A stretch of DNA of 64,000 nt from Macrosoma leucophasiata (lineage: Eukaryota > Arthropoda > Insecta > Lepidoptera > Hedylidae), in NCBI GenBank assembly GCA_036365455.1, contig JAWQUS010000003.1, positions 6,530,001 to 6,594,000 of the forward strand, written 5' to 3'. The stretch's first letter is position 1. Each line of letters opens with the position of its first letter. The notes beneath the pieces were generated by a model. It was given only the letters and a program-made list of their open reading frames with translations, did no database searches and had not been told where the DNA came from. Position numbers and translations under genes: made by a program. Shown here piece by piece: positions 13,050 to 25,002 of the stretch.

Positions 13050-13746
13050 AAAAATAGTGCACAGGTGCCAGCAGGGTTTGTCCAACCGCACTCGTGCCGG
13101 TCTGGTTTTAGGGCCAACAGTGAATATGTGTTCAAATCATAGAGGCAAAACAACTTGATTCTCAGGCTCAGGGATAGCGACACAGTATCTTGGCCGGTTT
13201 TAGTGATTCAAGGGTGACCAACGTATTACATAATTTACCACTGATCACAATAGCTGTGGAGACTCCGCAGACAAATCAGGGTTAAGAGAGGATTGCCTCG
13301 TAGGCCCTAACCATCACTCACTACTACGTTAGTATGGGAGCCCATGATGCTATTTTTGTATCTAATAGCGCGTCTGATTCAGATATGGGAAATACCTTGC
13401 ACCCTGTTGGTTACCTCCCACTAAATCTAAAGTTTGAGGATTTAAGTAAACCCAATCAAAGCTCCCATCCAATATTCTGACGATTTGGATGCGAGGCAAG
13501 CTTGTGGCGGAAGTCCTAAGGGTTCGCCCTTTATGGAAATCTTAGATTTGGTGGAGGTACCAAGCTGGGTGCAAGGTATCATATCCTGTATCTTAATTCA
13601 AACATCCCCTCTTGGGCCTACTACTACGAGAATGACCTTTTTTTTTTCAGAACCAAGAGGGCGCACAAATTTGTTTTCAAAACATGAAGTGGGTGTCAAT
13701 TTCGAGGTTTTTTGGGGTGATTACGAAAATGATAAGCTTTTTTTTA
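13050..13746. other. Unassigned DNA with a chance ORF
   Basis: Of mixed composition and unlike the AT-rich surroundings. A 116-codon frame at 13485-13835 runs into the family-B repeat and has no recognisable domain. It is possibly an old element body. Confidence 0.3.
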
Positions 13747-13959
13747 TAATGGCATCGCTATTACGCATATTGCCAGTGCCAGGTAAAACGATATTTCGTA
13801 TGTATTTAAGCAGCGTAAAAGTAAGTATCACATAGTCAGTCAATTATTAATTAAGTATGTCAGTCAAGTGAGTTATAGTCAAGTTATTCGAGTAAAGCGA
13901 TGACTACTTTACCAGAACATTTACAATGAAGTTTTGGAGGCAACCTGAAAGGCCGTGTT

Positions 13960-15976
13960 TAGCGGTGGGACGAGTCGCAATTTTATCGACCCGGGCGACC
14001 CGAATTAATATAGACGCTAGCCCGGGTTGCATCTCGGGTTGATTCGGGTTGAAATATAAATAAAAAGTACCTAGTATGAGAAATTACTTGCTTTGCAATG
14101 CCTTAATTGTTTGAGCTAAGTTCACAGTAGTTGACATGTCAACAATGAACCTTCGTAACCATACCTGTACAGAAAAGCTGAACGATACTCTGGTTTTGTA
14201 GAAATCTATAGGCTGCAATCATCACATGACATCCAATTTTCAATCATCAAAAAAATCAAAACATGACATTGTAAGAGCGCGCTAAATTCGTATTGTGTTA
14301 ATGTACTTACATCAAACATTATAACGCGTTACCTCTTACTGGCTCTTACTCTATGACGTAGTGTGAGTGAAAGATAAAATATAGGAAGGTATACCAACTT
14401 CAACACCGCGTCCTTTTTTCTTATTGAATGTCCAATGTCCATTAGGAAGATGACGATGATTAGATAGTTCCATAAGAAATAATTAATATGATAAGATGAG
14501 TCCAGTGAAGTGATGGGGATTTTACTAGAAACTTTTTATGGAGTTTTGAAAACAACACGACAAGTCACATTTTACTACAATAAATCACTTTCCTACACTC
14601 TTATCCGTGGTCGAACGCTTTACGAAATAAAACTAATAAAAGCCCGCCAAAACACCCAAGCAAAGTAAGACTAGAACGCTCACGCGCATGCGCGCTCCGT
14701 TTAAGGATGGCGATAATTAATCGGCAGATGAATCTTTCGGACCAAAAAATCGATTATTTAAATCGATCCACAGCACAGAATCAGAGAAAATAAGACAGGA
14801 AGCCAGATAATGACAGATACCTTATTTTTGGCTCATTTCTTATCCTTGGTTGAGTTCTTAGTATTACATAATACAAATCGAATATAAATTGATTAAGTGG
14901 AAAAATATAAATGTAAATTATAATAAAATAATAATCGATTCAAAGATCGATCTTTTTCAGAAAGAATTGCCATCCCTAGCTGCGCTCCACGTCATTAGCA
15001 CGCATGCGCACTGGACTCTATTAGCACGCATGCGCACTGCGACTCTATTATAGCGCATGCGCTTTCAAGGTTCCCGCCAAAAAACTCTAATTTAATTCAC
15101 TTAGATTAGATGGCACGCAATAATGACCACTAGACTTCACTAGAGCATTGATATACCTGAGGATGTTTGCCTTGATGTTAACATATGGGTTTTAAAGCTT
15201 TATTTTTAGGGTTTCGTAGTGAGATAATAAATTCAGAATTTAGGTAATACATGTTATTAAATATTTATTACTAAAATAGTAATATGTACAGTGTATGCTT
15301 AATTCTGAATGAATTAATCATTTCAAAATTGAAATACCTATTACTCTTCTACTTCGACATGTCATGTTAGCCATAATGTATGTGATGACGTGTATGATGA
15401 TGTGTAACAAATTTTTAATTTATACCTTTTTGGTTAGGTGTTCCAAAAAAAAATCTTAATCTCAAGAAACATTTTTCTCATATCCATCATAACGTCGAGT
15501 AGCGGACAGACAAGCAGAGCGCATGCGCAACCCGTCAAACCGTATACATTATATACATTCATTTGCTGCCCGACTTCTGTCTCATTCAATCACCTACTGA
15601 AATAATTTGCCTTTCTCATTTACACACTATATAACGCAACCCGTCACGCCGTCAACCCGTAAACCTTCTCTCTCGTTCTATTACCTAATGAAACAATTAA
15701 CCTTTCTCATTCGCACAACCCGTACGTACGATACGGGTAGGCATCTCGGTTATCGCACGCCGCGCGGCGAGTACGCGGCTACGCGGGCTACGCAGCCCGA
15801 AAGCAAGGTACCTAATTGTTCTGCGGCGGCGACGACGAAAGCGTGACCCGCGCGTGAGACTGATAGCCTGATGGCGCCACGGGTCAACCCGTTACAGCGC
15901 AAATAGAACCCGAATTTTCGGGTTGGCTGACATGCTCGGTTCGTGCGGGCAATTTAGCTCGAGTCACCCATCGCTA
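13960..15976. mobile_element. Non-autonomous hAT-type element, 2.0 kb
   Basis: An exact 8-bp direct repeat, GCCGTGTT, flanks it at 13952-13959 and 15977-15984. The ends are inverted (TAGCGGTGGGACGAGTCGC against the complement of the right end, TAGCGATGGGTGACTCGAG). An 8-bp duplication plus TAGNG-like ends is the hAT signature. Short CGGGT/ACCCG motifs crowd both sub-terminal regions. I see no transposase frame. The middle has (CGCATGCGC)-type repeats at 14688-15065. Uninterrupted family-B copy 1 supports the insertion site. Confidence 0.85.
14990..15066. repeat. Short tandem repeat with CGCATGCGC palindromes
   Basis: ATTAGCACGCATGCGCACTG occurs twice in tandem, then a diverged third unit with GCGCATGCGC. 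It lies within the hAT element. A related GCGCATGCGC occurs at 14684-14696. Confidence 0.6.
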
Positions 15977-16145
15977 GCCGTGTTCTCGCACTATTATTCT
16001 ATTTCACTATACACGGGCACTGTAATAAACCTATATCAAACAAAATGCCACCAACTTTATTCAATATAACTTAAAAATACACCAAGAAAATGAAATAAAA
16101 TAAGAGCACCATACGTCTCTTTCAAGGTTCCCGCCAAAACTCCCA

Positions 16146-16828
16146 AGCTTTATTTATCAAATCAGAAGTTTGCGGGCCCCATCCACTTGTGACTTCTACT
16201 GTTTTTACTGTTCTGTCAAACTGTTCAAACTATGGGACACAGCTAGTGTTGAATAAATGCAAACATGATCCATCCATGATATAAGCATGTATTTATAATT
16301 CTTAAAATTACTATTCAATATTTTACAATATTATTACTATTGACAAAAAAAATAAACAGCATCAGGAATCACAAATTACAGAATAAATTTATTTGCCATA
16401 GAATAGAACAAGTTAAATTGAAGTTAATCAATAAATAGCTATAACAACATGCATAATGACTAAGTCGGTTTAAATTAAATACCTACAGTGTAAATATTAT
16501 TCTCGACTTGTACATAACTCTTGTTTCATAGTGCATAGGCATAACATTATAAGAAAGAAAAAATTAAAACAGTAAACTGTGAGCAACAATAATAAGAATG
16601 AAAGAATCTTCTCTATAGAGTAAAATAAAAATTTGAGCAACATATTTGGAAGTATGAATTAGATTTTTTACATAAATGCAATTTTATAATTGTAAAATAT
16701 TCATAACTTTCCTAAAGTGCTCACATTTATACTTTGGTCATTATTATGATAATTTAAAATAATAGGGTAATGCCCCCACATTCAATAAGGTATCAATCAA
16801 TTCATCACATAATGGCAACATTTGTTAA
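16146..16828. other. AT-rich intergenic DNA, nothing recognised
   Basis: No ORF of note and no repeat shared within the window. Confidence 0.45.
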
Positions 16829-16830
16829 AA

Positions 16831-16985
16831 GTAATTTCCGGCACATAACACCTTAGGCCTCAGGAGTGGTAATGCATCTGCATTTTGACCTTGGTCTTTG
16901 TGTGGGTGTCTATAAGCTGCAGTCATCACTTAACATCAATGTGAACTGCATACTTGTTTGCCACTTCCATTACATTAAAAAAAAA
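16831..16985 (+). repeat. Family-A retroposon, 5'-truncated with A tail
   Basis: Starts at TAATTTCCGGCAC and ends CACTTCCATTACATT plus an A run, so it shows the true 3' end of the family. Confidence 0.85.
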
Positions 16986-17224
16986 TCAATAACTTAACTT
17001 AATCCCTCAGGCCACCAGAAAAATAAGACAATTGATTTCTTATTGTTCTCGGTGTCCAATTGGGATCGGGTCCATTGCTGCTTCAGGTATAATAAATATA
17101 TAATGTCATGAAGTGGCAATCAAACATACAATTAACATTAATGGTATATTGTAACCTAGAAATATCTACATAAAAACCAGATTTCTGGACTACCAAAAAT
17201 TCAAATACAAAATTAGCCAAATCG

Positions 17225-17338
17225 GTCTAGTTGTTCTCGAGTTATAGCACAACAGACAGACAAACAACAATTGATTTTTATGTCTAGTTGTTCTCGAGTT
17301 ATAGCACAACAGACAGACAAACAACAATTGATTTTTAT
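17225..17338. repeat. Tandem duplication, 57 bp x 2
   Basis: Two adjacent copies of a unit that begins GTCTAGTTGTTCTCGAGTTA and ends CAATTGATTTTTAT. Confidence 0.9.
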
Positions 17339-17753
17339 AAGTTAATTTGTCACAGAAAATATAAACCACTCTTTTACAAAAAATTGCATTGCCATGAAAA
17401 TAGTTTGATACCACAATTGAAAATTATGTACTTACAGAACAAACAAGACTTTTTTCATCAAAATACACGTTTTGATATTCCTAAACTTTCTCTTATCATA
17501 TTAACCTGTCAAGGCACAAGAAAAATATGACAATTGATTTTCAATTATTCCATAGCCAGTGGCGGCTCACATTCCATGACAGGTTAATCATTGTTTATAC
17601 AGCTAACATTTTACTTTATAAAATTTATATAGGTATGACATAGAGATAAATGTCTTCAAAATAGAGGTCACAATTCTGAACTGCTTTGTAGACAAACTAT
17701 GAACATCTTGACTACACTTAGGCCTACAATTGAGTACAGGACACATACTACAG
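17339..17753. other. NUS1 3' flank
   Basis: The 3' UTR of NUS1 should lie here on the minus strand. No perfect AATAAA is seen on that strand; TATAAA at about 17613 is a possible variant. A stretch at 17515-17545 resembles 17020-17050 (ATGACAATTGATTT). Confidence 0.35.
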
Positions 17754-18597
17754 TTATGTACCAAATCGTTGATCACATTTATTGTATTTATACAAAGCAC
17801 CTACATAATGATCAACATTTATATTATGGTCTGTACATAGTTGTATAAATTCTGTTAGTCTTATTTGCCATGGCAATAAACCATATGTACAACATAGAGA
17901 TCCAGTATACAATACTAAATCGGGATCAGGCATGAAGGGGTAGACATGCATCAGTGTTTTGTTTAATTCTTGTGCTGTATATTCTTCAGCGCTCCGTTCA
18001 CATGATAATTCCTCAAGTGCTATACTTTTGATACATTGTGCTATTTTTGGACGACCATCATTATATGTAAAAATATTTACCACAACAGTATTAGCTTGAG
18101 TTCCGTTTGTATATCCATTAAGATCTGGTTTGTTAGCCCATTTTATGCACCCGGGCACACCTTTTTTGTTCCTTTCTATTTCATAAAAGAGTTTTTCTTC
18201 ATTTTCCTTTAAATCGCCTGAAAAACAAAATGCATTCAGTTTATTGCACAATGTAGGGAATTGTGTCATAGGAAAATAGTTTGTGGTTTATGCATTTACC
18301 TGTGATATCGTGGAAGCTGACGTAAGGTATTCCAGAGATAAGGCTCCAAATTACCACTTTAGCCAAGTCGCTCATAGCGTGTTCAGTGTCCACTAACATC
18401 ACTAAATGCTTCAGTCTCTTCTCCATTCTTGGCACATGATCTAATATCTTCATTATGTCTGTCTTCGTCACCTCATTCGCTGGTGAAACAAACTTTTTAA
18501 CACATAATCGACGATAAACATTTCGAACAGTTACAAGTAAGTTCACAACCAAGTGTATGAGAATAAACAAAAACTGCCGAAGTAACCGTGACAGCAT
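17754..18597 (-). CDS. NUS1: NUS1 / Nogo-B receptor, cis-prenyltransferase accessory subunit
   Basis: Two exons on the minus strand, 18597-18300 and 18217-17754, join in phase (G|GC) to 253 residues plus stop; the human protein is somewhat longer. NUS1 forms the dehydrodolichyl diphosphate synthase complex with DHDDS at the ER membrane and makes the polyprenyl precursor of dolichol for protein glycosylation. Residues about 5-27 are hydrophobic, fitting the N-terminal membrane anchor. The C-terminal half carries the cis-prenyltransferase-like fold: YPFMPDPDLVLYTG, then LLPWQIRLTEF. It ends in CDQRFGT, which supplies the R-x-G motif the family contributes to the shared active site. The 82-bp intron has a standard donor and acceptor. 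The ATG is the first in frame and precedes the hydrophobic anchor. Codon reading is intact throughout, so the gene looks functional. Confidence 0.93.
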
Positions 18598-19035
18598 GTT
18601 CGCGGAAAAATTTAGCTATGTTTCATTTGACCATTTTACAACTGTTTATAAAATGAAATAAGCCGGCAAATCACACTGCCCTCATAATATAACGTGACCA
18701 TAGTTCCGTCAGCAAATCAAATGCTTAAAGTGAATAGTGATGTGATGATCTTGTGATGTGATGTGTAATGTGTTGTAGTCTGTCATAAATTCATTTTCGT
18801 ATTAGTTCGCGAACATAAACGTACTAGTTCTATAAAACGCTTATTAACAGTTCTTAATATGTAAATGTTCTCGGTTTCGGTCCTTTCGATGAGCTTAGTG
18901 AAGTAAGCTACCTGGGGGCCGACCGCCTGAAATACTTTCATTTAGGACGTTATATTGTCCGTTTCGTAACGCCTATTAAATTAAAACATTTTGCTCTTAA
19001 GTATATACCTGCGGACGAAAACACTTCCAAGAAAA

Positions 19036-19558
19036 AGTTCATCATTTCAGCCAAAAGATGTCCACAGCTGAACACAGGCCTCCCCCAAAGAATACCACAA
19101 CGAACGGTCCTGGGCCGCCCTCATCCAGCGATTGCCCGCGACCTTTACCAGGTCGTCAGTCCACCTCGTGGGAGGCATGCCTACGCTTCGTCTTCCGGTA
19201 CGTGGTCGCCACTCCAGAACTCTTCTGCCCCAACGGCCGTCAGTTCTGCGAGCTATGTGCCCTGCCCACTGCCACTTGAGTTTCGCTATTCGATGGGCTA
19301 TGTCGGTGACTTTGGTTCTCATGCGGATCTCCTCGTTTCTGATTCGATCTCGCAGTGAACCTCCGAGCATAGCCCGCTCCATTGCTCTCTGAGTGACCTT
19401 GAGCCTTCTTATGAGGCCCATAGTGAGCGACCACGTTTCAGTTCCGTATGTCATCACTGGCAACACACACTGGTCAAAGACTTTCTTCTTCAGACACTGC
19501 GGTAAATTGGACGAGAAGAAATAACGCAGCTTCCCGAACGCTGCCCATCCGAGTAAAA
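19036..19558 (-). mobile_element. RTE-type LINE fragment (3' end of the reverse transcriptase ORF)
   Basis: Minus-strand frame from 19466 reads MLPVMTYGTETWSLTMGLIR, then ERAMLGGSLRDRIRNEEI and KWQWAGHIARRTDGRWGRRV, the typical C-terminal region of RTE-clade reverse transcriptases. The 3' end is TTTGGCTGAAATGATGAAC on that strand. It is 5'-truncated. Another copy lies at 41796-43000. Confidence 0.85.
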
Positions 19559-20084
19559 AGTCAGGTGATACGAAACTGATAAGATGTTGTCATAATCGAA
19601 AGCTAAGCGAAAGCATTTGAGTTGATGAGGCCCCTTGGTGATAGAATCGTGAATGTGTTTGCATGAAGAATATGTATATAGGCTTGAATAGCATTTATCT
19701 CAATTATCTCTGCCTTGGAAATACAGGGCGAAATTATATTAGTTCGTTCAAATATTATTCATTATTCGAATACTAAGTAGTTTAATAGACAGAATTACAG
19801 CAGCTGCTTAGTGCTTACTAACATTTACAGGTACACCTACCTACTAGTAACTCACAGAATTTATTTTATTTAGGTGTTCAAGGTAACTAAAGTATCTAAT
19901 TTGATATGGATTAATACTGTATGGGACTAAATAGATTTCCAATAACTCGCGTCGAAAAGTTACCAATTTCTATGAAAATATAATGGGTATAGATAGTAAA
20001 AACATTATAAAAAGTTAAAAAATAAAATATTTTTAGAAGATGTATATGTACCATCGCGGACTTTTTTGTAGAGACCAGAGAGAT
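19559..20084. other. Intergenic DNA, nothing recognised
   Basis: AT-rich, without a supported feature. Confidence 0.4.
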
Positions 20085-20303
20085 ACCGCGGACACTCCGC
20101 CAAAATTCCATACTAACGCTTATTTTGATTTCTATTACACAGACATCAATCAGTGACGTGTATTTACACGCGCACCTGTGTGCGTAGCACGTACATAATA
20201 CCAACCGTCGCCCATAAGAGGGGAAAGGGTTGAGTGATGCGGGCAAATCGGGCGGGACGTCGAAGTGTCCATTCTATACGTAGTATTATTATATATTCTC
20301 TGC
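20085..20303 (+). repeat. Repeat C, copy 2
   Basis: Near-identical to 6265-6482 over about 218 bp in the same orientation. Confidence 0.7.
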
Positions 20304-21420
20304 CAGAGATAAAACATTCCTCACTACATTGTTTTGTTATATCTAAAAACGTTTAGACACCTCCAACATGTATCGTTATATTCTAACCAATTTATACAAA
20401 ACTTAAACAAATGTCTTTGACTTTATCGTATATATTACTTTACTCTCTGTCTTATCGCGAACAGACATATGGACGTGGCGCGGCGGCGGGCAACTTTTTT
20501 TATAGATATGGATGTAGAAAGCTAATCGAATGCGTTCTTATTCACGTATGTTCGTACAATTTGGGTCTAAGGCAATATAGAAAGCAAAGTTCTGTCTTTA
20601 TAGCAGAGCCGTCTAATTAAGCTGAAGGCAGCGAACGACAGAAATCGTACAGTCGAATCCTTTCGACGCATTTCTTTCCATGATTATGTTGTTCATTTGA
20701 AATATCAGTTTCTTTAATGATTGTATTTATAAAGGTAATTTAACAATCAAGTTACTGTCGACTTACTTTACAAAATCAAGATAGGTAGGTGGTAGGAAAT
20801 TTCGTCATAAGTTCTGGAGTGTGAAATGTGATCCACAACAGGATCATGTTTGAAACTGGAGAGATTAAAACATATCATGCACGTTATTGTAATATGTTAC
20901 CTGCACCATTCTACTAAAATTTGAGCTTTACGCTTATTTACGGAGACTGAATATGAATTGAATGATATTATTTTGAAGCCGCTCAAGTTCGTTAAGTTGC
21001 TCTTGGAATTAATCTAAATATGTTTCCTTTCTTATTCTTGCTTATATCAACACAATGAAGAACTAAAAAGAACAAAGAACTAGCCGTTTTGTGTGAACGT
21101 AAAGTTATCGGACTACTCAGACTAGGCACAACACTTTAACCACACTGTCTAAATTTTTTTTTGACAACCAATCACAAGCTTCGATGTGTAATGTATTGCT
21201 ACCAACATTGCAAAAACGTGCATTGAAAACATCAATGGTCACAGGTTACAGTTTCTCTTTTGACTATTCCTTAATTATTCGGTAACATGAATTTATAAAA
21301 TTAATTGATGCTGCAGTTACAAACTCAAATCAACTTATCAATTCATAATGTTCACAATAACATGTCTAAAGTAAAAATTGGAAACTCTGGATTTCTGAAC
21401 TGATATAACACCGAGATCCG
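20304..21420. other. Intergenic DNA upstream of RpS30
   Basis: No gene or repeated element is recognised. The proximal promoter of RpS30 should lie in the last few hundred bases. Confidence 0.4.
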
Positions 21421-21668
21421 TTTCCGTTCAGCCATCATTGTTTCTTTTGGTTGTCAGATTTGGCTGATAGGTTAGTAAATTTTAAATTAATTATGTTAGA
21501 CTATTACGAGTAATATAAACGTTAAATTTATTGTTTATTTAGTTGGTGGAATAATTCAAATTGTATTGTTTAATAATCTATAAATAAAAAAAGTGGAAAG
21601 TGAAAGAAATATAATTATTAAGTCTTAACTCGTTGGACCACGCCGTCATCACTTAATGTTTCTTTCAG
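21421..21668 (+). promoter_or_regulatory. RpS30 5' region: non-coding first exon and intron
   Basis: A pyrimidine-rich segment around 21421-21450 is followed by a donor at 21471 (TGATAG|GTTAGT) and an acceptor ending at 21668 (TTTCTTTCAG), ten bases before the start codon. A short non-coding first exon that begins in a pyrimidine tract is usual for ribosomal protein genes, where it gives TOP-type translational control. The exact transcription start cannot be fixed from sequence. Confidence 0.5.
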
Positions 21669-21678
21669 AAACCTCACA

Positions 21679-24671
21679 ATGCAGTTGCACATCAGAGGAC
21701 AGTCGACGCACGTCCTAGACGTGAATGGAGAAGAATCCATCGGTCAGATCAAGGTATATAAATAATTATTTATACTTAAATATAATTTAGACCATCTAAT
21801 TTGGTTACTATAACCTCCCCACTGACAGATTTAGTAGGTCTATTTTCTTGAGATTCATTAATTGCATGTAACTATGTTGTTTTCAATCGTCATCGTTGAA
21901 TTTTGAATCTATTGATACTACTATTTTTGTGAATATATTTCCCTTAAGTATATAAAATAATAGGTAGGACTGTAAGTAATGTAGTACTTACATAGATTCA
22001 AAACTCACTTATTGATTTACACTCCGTATGTAAATAATGTTCATTCACGTTTTGGCTGTGGTAACTTCAACTTTGGCTCTTCGTGAAGGAACGAATAGAG
22101 AACATGGGTTTGTAATTTAAAAAAAGGTTGAAAATAGGTATTTTATTATTAATATGGACCTCAATTTGATAACTCAGGTTATCTAAACACACAAATCAGC
22201 TGGCAGGTCAGCTCACAATCCCGGAAACCATATGTCAATTTAAAATCAGGCGAGATATCTTCGACGATTACAAGTCCTTAAATCATACAGGCACAAAGAA
22301 AAGCTAACTCCAATGGGTGTTGCGCCTTAAGTGACAAAACACACCCAACACATCTGTATATAGTCTGTAGACTGATTGCAATATGATACCGAAAAAAAAG
22401 AAAAAGAAATGGAACTGAAGATTGAGTATTATTTCAATCATTTCAATGTCCTTGCCCAAGTCCATTAAACAGTTCTACATATCAAGGCAAATAATGTGCC
22501 TTTATTCTCATAGTCAGTCTTATTCCAATACTAATCGGTAATTAATTTGTAGGAGCGCCTCTGTGCCCTTGCCGATGTCACTGATGATGTGACTCTCTCA
22601 CTTTGCGGTGCTCCTCTTGAAGATGTCACCCTTGTGTCTGAGCTGTCATCAAATGAACTCGACTTGACTGTGCCCCTACTTGGTGGTAAAGTGCACGGAT
22701 CCTTGGCTCGTGCTGGTAAGTCTTCATTTATTTTCTATGTGTTGTATGTCATAATTTTTATTATTTATGTAAGGAATGTGGCAATCAAGCCTGAAGCTCA
22801 CATTGACGTTAAGCGATGACTGCAGCCTATAGACAAACAAAAACCAGAGGTCAAAATGCAGATGCATTGCCACTCCTAAAGATCTAAGTTGTTATGTATC
22901 TGTGATAGTTATTATGGGGCCAGTTTATAAAGATATCATATGAAACAAACATTCCTGTTAAGTTCTCTGATGGTAACTTCATGTTTGACAGTTTGTAATA
23001 CCCGAAGGTTGAAACATACATGCAAACATTCACTATAAGTTTACAGTTACTCTGTATGCTATTAAAAAGGCAGTGAGCCAATTGACATGTTATCTCCGGG
23101 TACATACCTATACTTCAATGGTGAACTGCCAAAAAAATCGAAAATTCCCTGTAACACTTGGAGTAAACCCTGGATCTGAGTGTAGCAATAAGCACCCAAA
23201 TATCTTGCAGTATATTCAGAATGTTGTCAAAATAGTCATTATTCCATACCTGCATAATCAGTACCGTCCTTGAAATCTTTTTTTTTATTTTTGATAGGTA
23301 AAGTAAAAGGTCAGACACCAAAGGTGGAGAAACAGCAAAAGAAGAAGAAGAAGACTGGCCGTGCCAAGCGTAGGATCCAATACAACAGACGGTATTTAAT
23401 TTATTACTTTAAGTAGTTAGAACTTCTTTAATTTTAATCAAGATTGTATTGGCGTCATAAATACCAGTTAAAAATACCAGTAAATATTCACTCTTAGACA
23501 TGGCACGTGCCCCACTGTCGCCCTTAACGGTATTACGATCCCTCAGTCCGAAGATGTGCATTACTTAGGCATTTACTTGGACAGACGTCTTACGTGGAAG
23601 AAGCATCTATTCACAAAAAGGAAAGCCCTAAGTGTTCAACTTTGCAAACTCAACTGGCTCTTAGCACGAAAATCAAACCTCTCACTGAATAACAAACTTC
23701 TCTTATACAAAACTATCCTCTAACCGATATGGTCTTATGGAGCAGAATTATGGGGAACTGCAGCAAATTCTAACCTGGAAATCATAAAACAGTTCCAATC
23801 AAAAGTTCTCCGCATGATAACTGACGCTCCATGGTTTGTTTCCAACTCTCAATTACACCGAGATCTGAAGATACCAACAGTGAAAGAGGAAATTCTTAAT
23901 AAATTAAAGTCGTACTCTCGTCGCTTGGAGAAACATCCCAACGAACATGCTTACAGATTAATGAAGCCCATTCGCGCCTTTAAAAGGAGAGGTCCCCAGG
24001 ACCTTCTCCCATCCTAAATAAGATCTTCCTGAAGATTCTACTTTGTATATGGATGCGCCACTGGGCGTGTGCCATGCATGTCTGTACTGAAATGTCTAAC
24101 CATCAGCTAAATGCCCAAATGAGGCAGATTCAAGAAATAAAGGAGATAAAAAAAAAATAATAAATATCAGACATTTGCTTCCTGCATAATGTTTTTAACT
24201 GTTGTTTAAGAAACGAAACGGTTACATATACAAAATAATAAAGTAAATAAAAATAAAATATGCTTACACTCACAGCCCCACATTAGGTATAAACCTGTGT
24301 CGTGGGTGCCGTTGTACACATACAACTCATACACAAACACCCAGCCCGGAAACAAATATCTGTAGGCCATACAAATATTTGTCCGTGTGCAGGGATCGAA
24401 CCCGCGACCCTTCGAATCAAGCGGTCGTTTCACACCGCTCGACCAACCTGTGTCAACTATACCTTATCTGAGACGCAAACAATATTAAACTAATTGAAAT
24501 TTTGAATAAGATTTAAATTTTGAATAAAATTTAAATTTTATTGCACAAGAAATCATTTTTATATTATTATGTTCCACATAGGTGTATACATAATTTGTTT
24601 TTTGTTTTTACAGGTTTGTCAATGTTGTGCAGACCTTCGGTCGTCGCCGTGGCCCGAACTCTAACTCTTAG
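21679..24671 (+). CDS. RpS30: Ubiquitin-like FUBI - ribosomal protein S30 fusion (FAU)
   Basis: Coding exons 21679-21753, 22553-22715, 23298-23391 and 24614-24671 join in phase to 129 residues. Residues 1-70 are the ubiquitin-like FUBI domain, starting [17 protein letters not shown] and ending LTVPLLGG. The di-glycine is the processing site, and the mature S30 follows as [20 protein letters not shown], then a lysine run, and ends [12 protein letters not shown]30 is a small basic protein of the 40S ribosomal subunit. Human FAU is 133 residues, so the length fits. A non-coding first exon precedes the ATG. The third intron holds a retroposon copy; the fourth holds a Jockey-type LINE tail and a tRNA-derived SINE. 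All splice sites are standard GT-AG and the frame is unbroken, so the gene should be active. Confidence 0.97.
22766..22910 (-). repeat. Family-A retroposon fragment in RpS30 intron
   Basis: Reads on + from ATGTAAGGAATGTGGCAATC to GTTATGTATCTGTG. It is diverged, covers only the 3' half of the family, and is inserted just after the RpS30 donor at 22716. Confidence 0.75.
23488..24166 (+). mobile_element. Jockey-type LINE, 5'-truncated, in RpS30 intron
   Basis: The frame from 23488 reads [20 protein letters not shown], then [17 protein letters not shown], and later [20 protein letters not shown], the C-terminal part of a Jockey-clade reverse transcriptase ORF. One nonsense TAA lies at 23721-23723. 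The natural stop is at 24015-24017, followed by a 3' UTR and an A-rich tail. Confidence 0.85.
24232..24450 (-). mobile_element. tRNA-derived SINE (type 1) in RpS30 intron
   Basis: Same head, body and AT-rich tail as the copy at 7548-7779. The B box reads GGGTTCGATCCCTGC on the minus strand. Confidence 0.8.
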
Positions 24672-24777
24672 ATTTTTTGTAAATAATATGCGAATATAAC
24701 ATCTAATTTGCACCAAACATTGTCTTTTATTTTCATTCCTATATATACTCGGGAGGAAGTGTGAAGCAATATGGATA

Positions 24778-24991
24778 TTTTTAGGGTTTCGTACCCAAAC
24801 GCAAATAGTTGTTTTCTTTAGTCCATCCAATATATCTGTCCGATGTTCAGTGTACAGCTCGCAATACCACAAAATATGGTCTCGTTTCTGGAGACCGACC
24901 ACAAAAGTACATGGCATCTTCCACTAGCTTCATCGCGTGGAGACGACTCCGGAAACATCCATATCCACATAGGTGAAGAATTTCGGAAACC
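24778..24991 (-). mobile_element. LINE ORF remnant (R1/I-like C-terminus)
   Basis: Minus frames read LHLCGYGCFRSRLHAMKLVE, then MYFCGRSPETRP and LYTEHRTDILDGLK after frame changes. This pattern resembles the Cys/His C-terminus of R1-like LINE ORF2. It is short and frame-shifted. Confidence 0.45.
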
Positions 24992-25002
24992 ATTTTTTTT
25001 AT

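Larger units (their letters stand above)
13747..16145 (+). repeat. Family-B interspersed repeat, copy 2 (split by a hAT element)
   Basis: TATAATGGCATCGCTATTAC to GGCAACCTGAAAGG, then, after the insertion, CGCACTATTATTCTATTTCA to TTCCCGCCAAAACTCCC. The joined sequence aligns with copy 1 at 5425-6125. Confidence 0.65.

Noticed and set aside
13485..13835. 116-codon ORF
   Set aside because: It runs from unassigned DNA into the family-B repeat, so the frame spans two unrelated sequences.
14704..14978. Nested MITE with GGATGGC/GCCATCC ends inside the hAT element
   Set aside because: The inverted match is short and no target duplication was found.
17225..17338. CRISPR-like or satellite array
   Set aside because: Only two adjacent copies without spacers; a simple tandem duplication.
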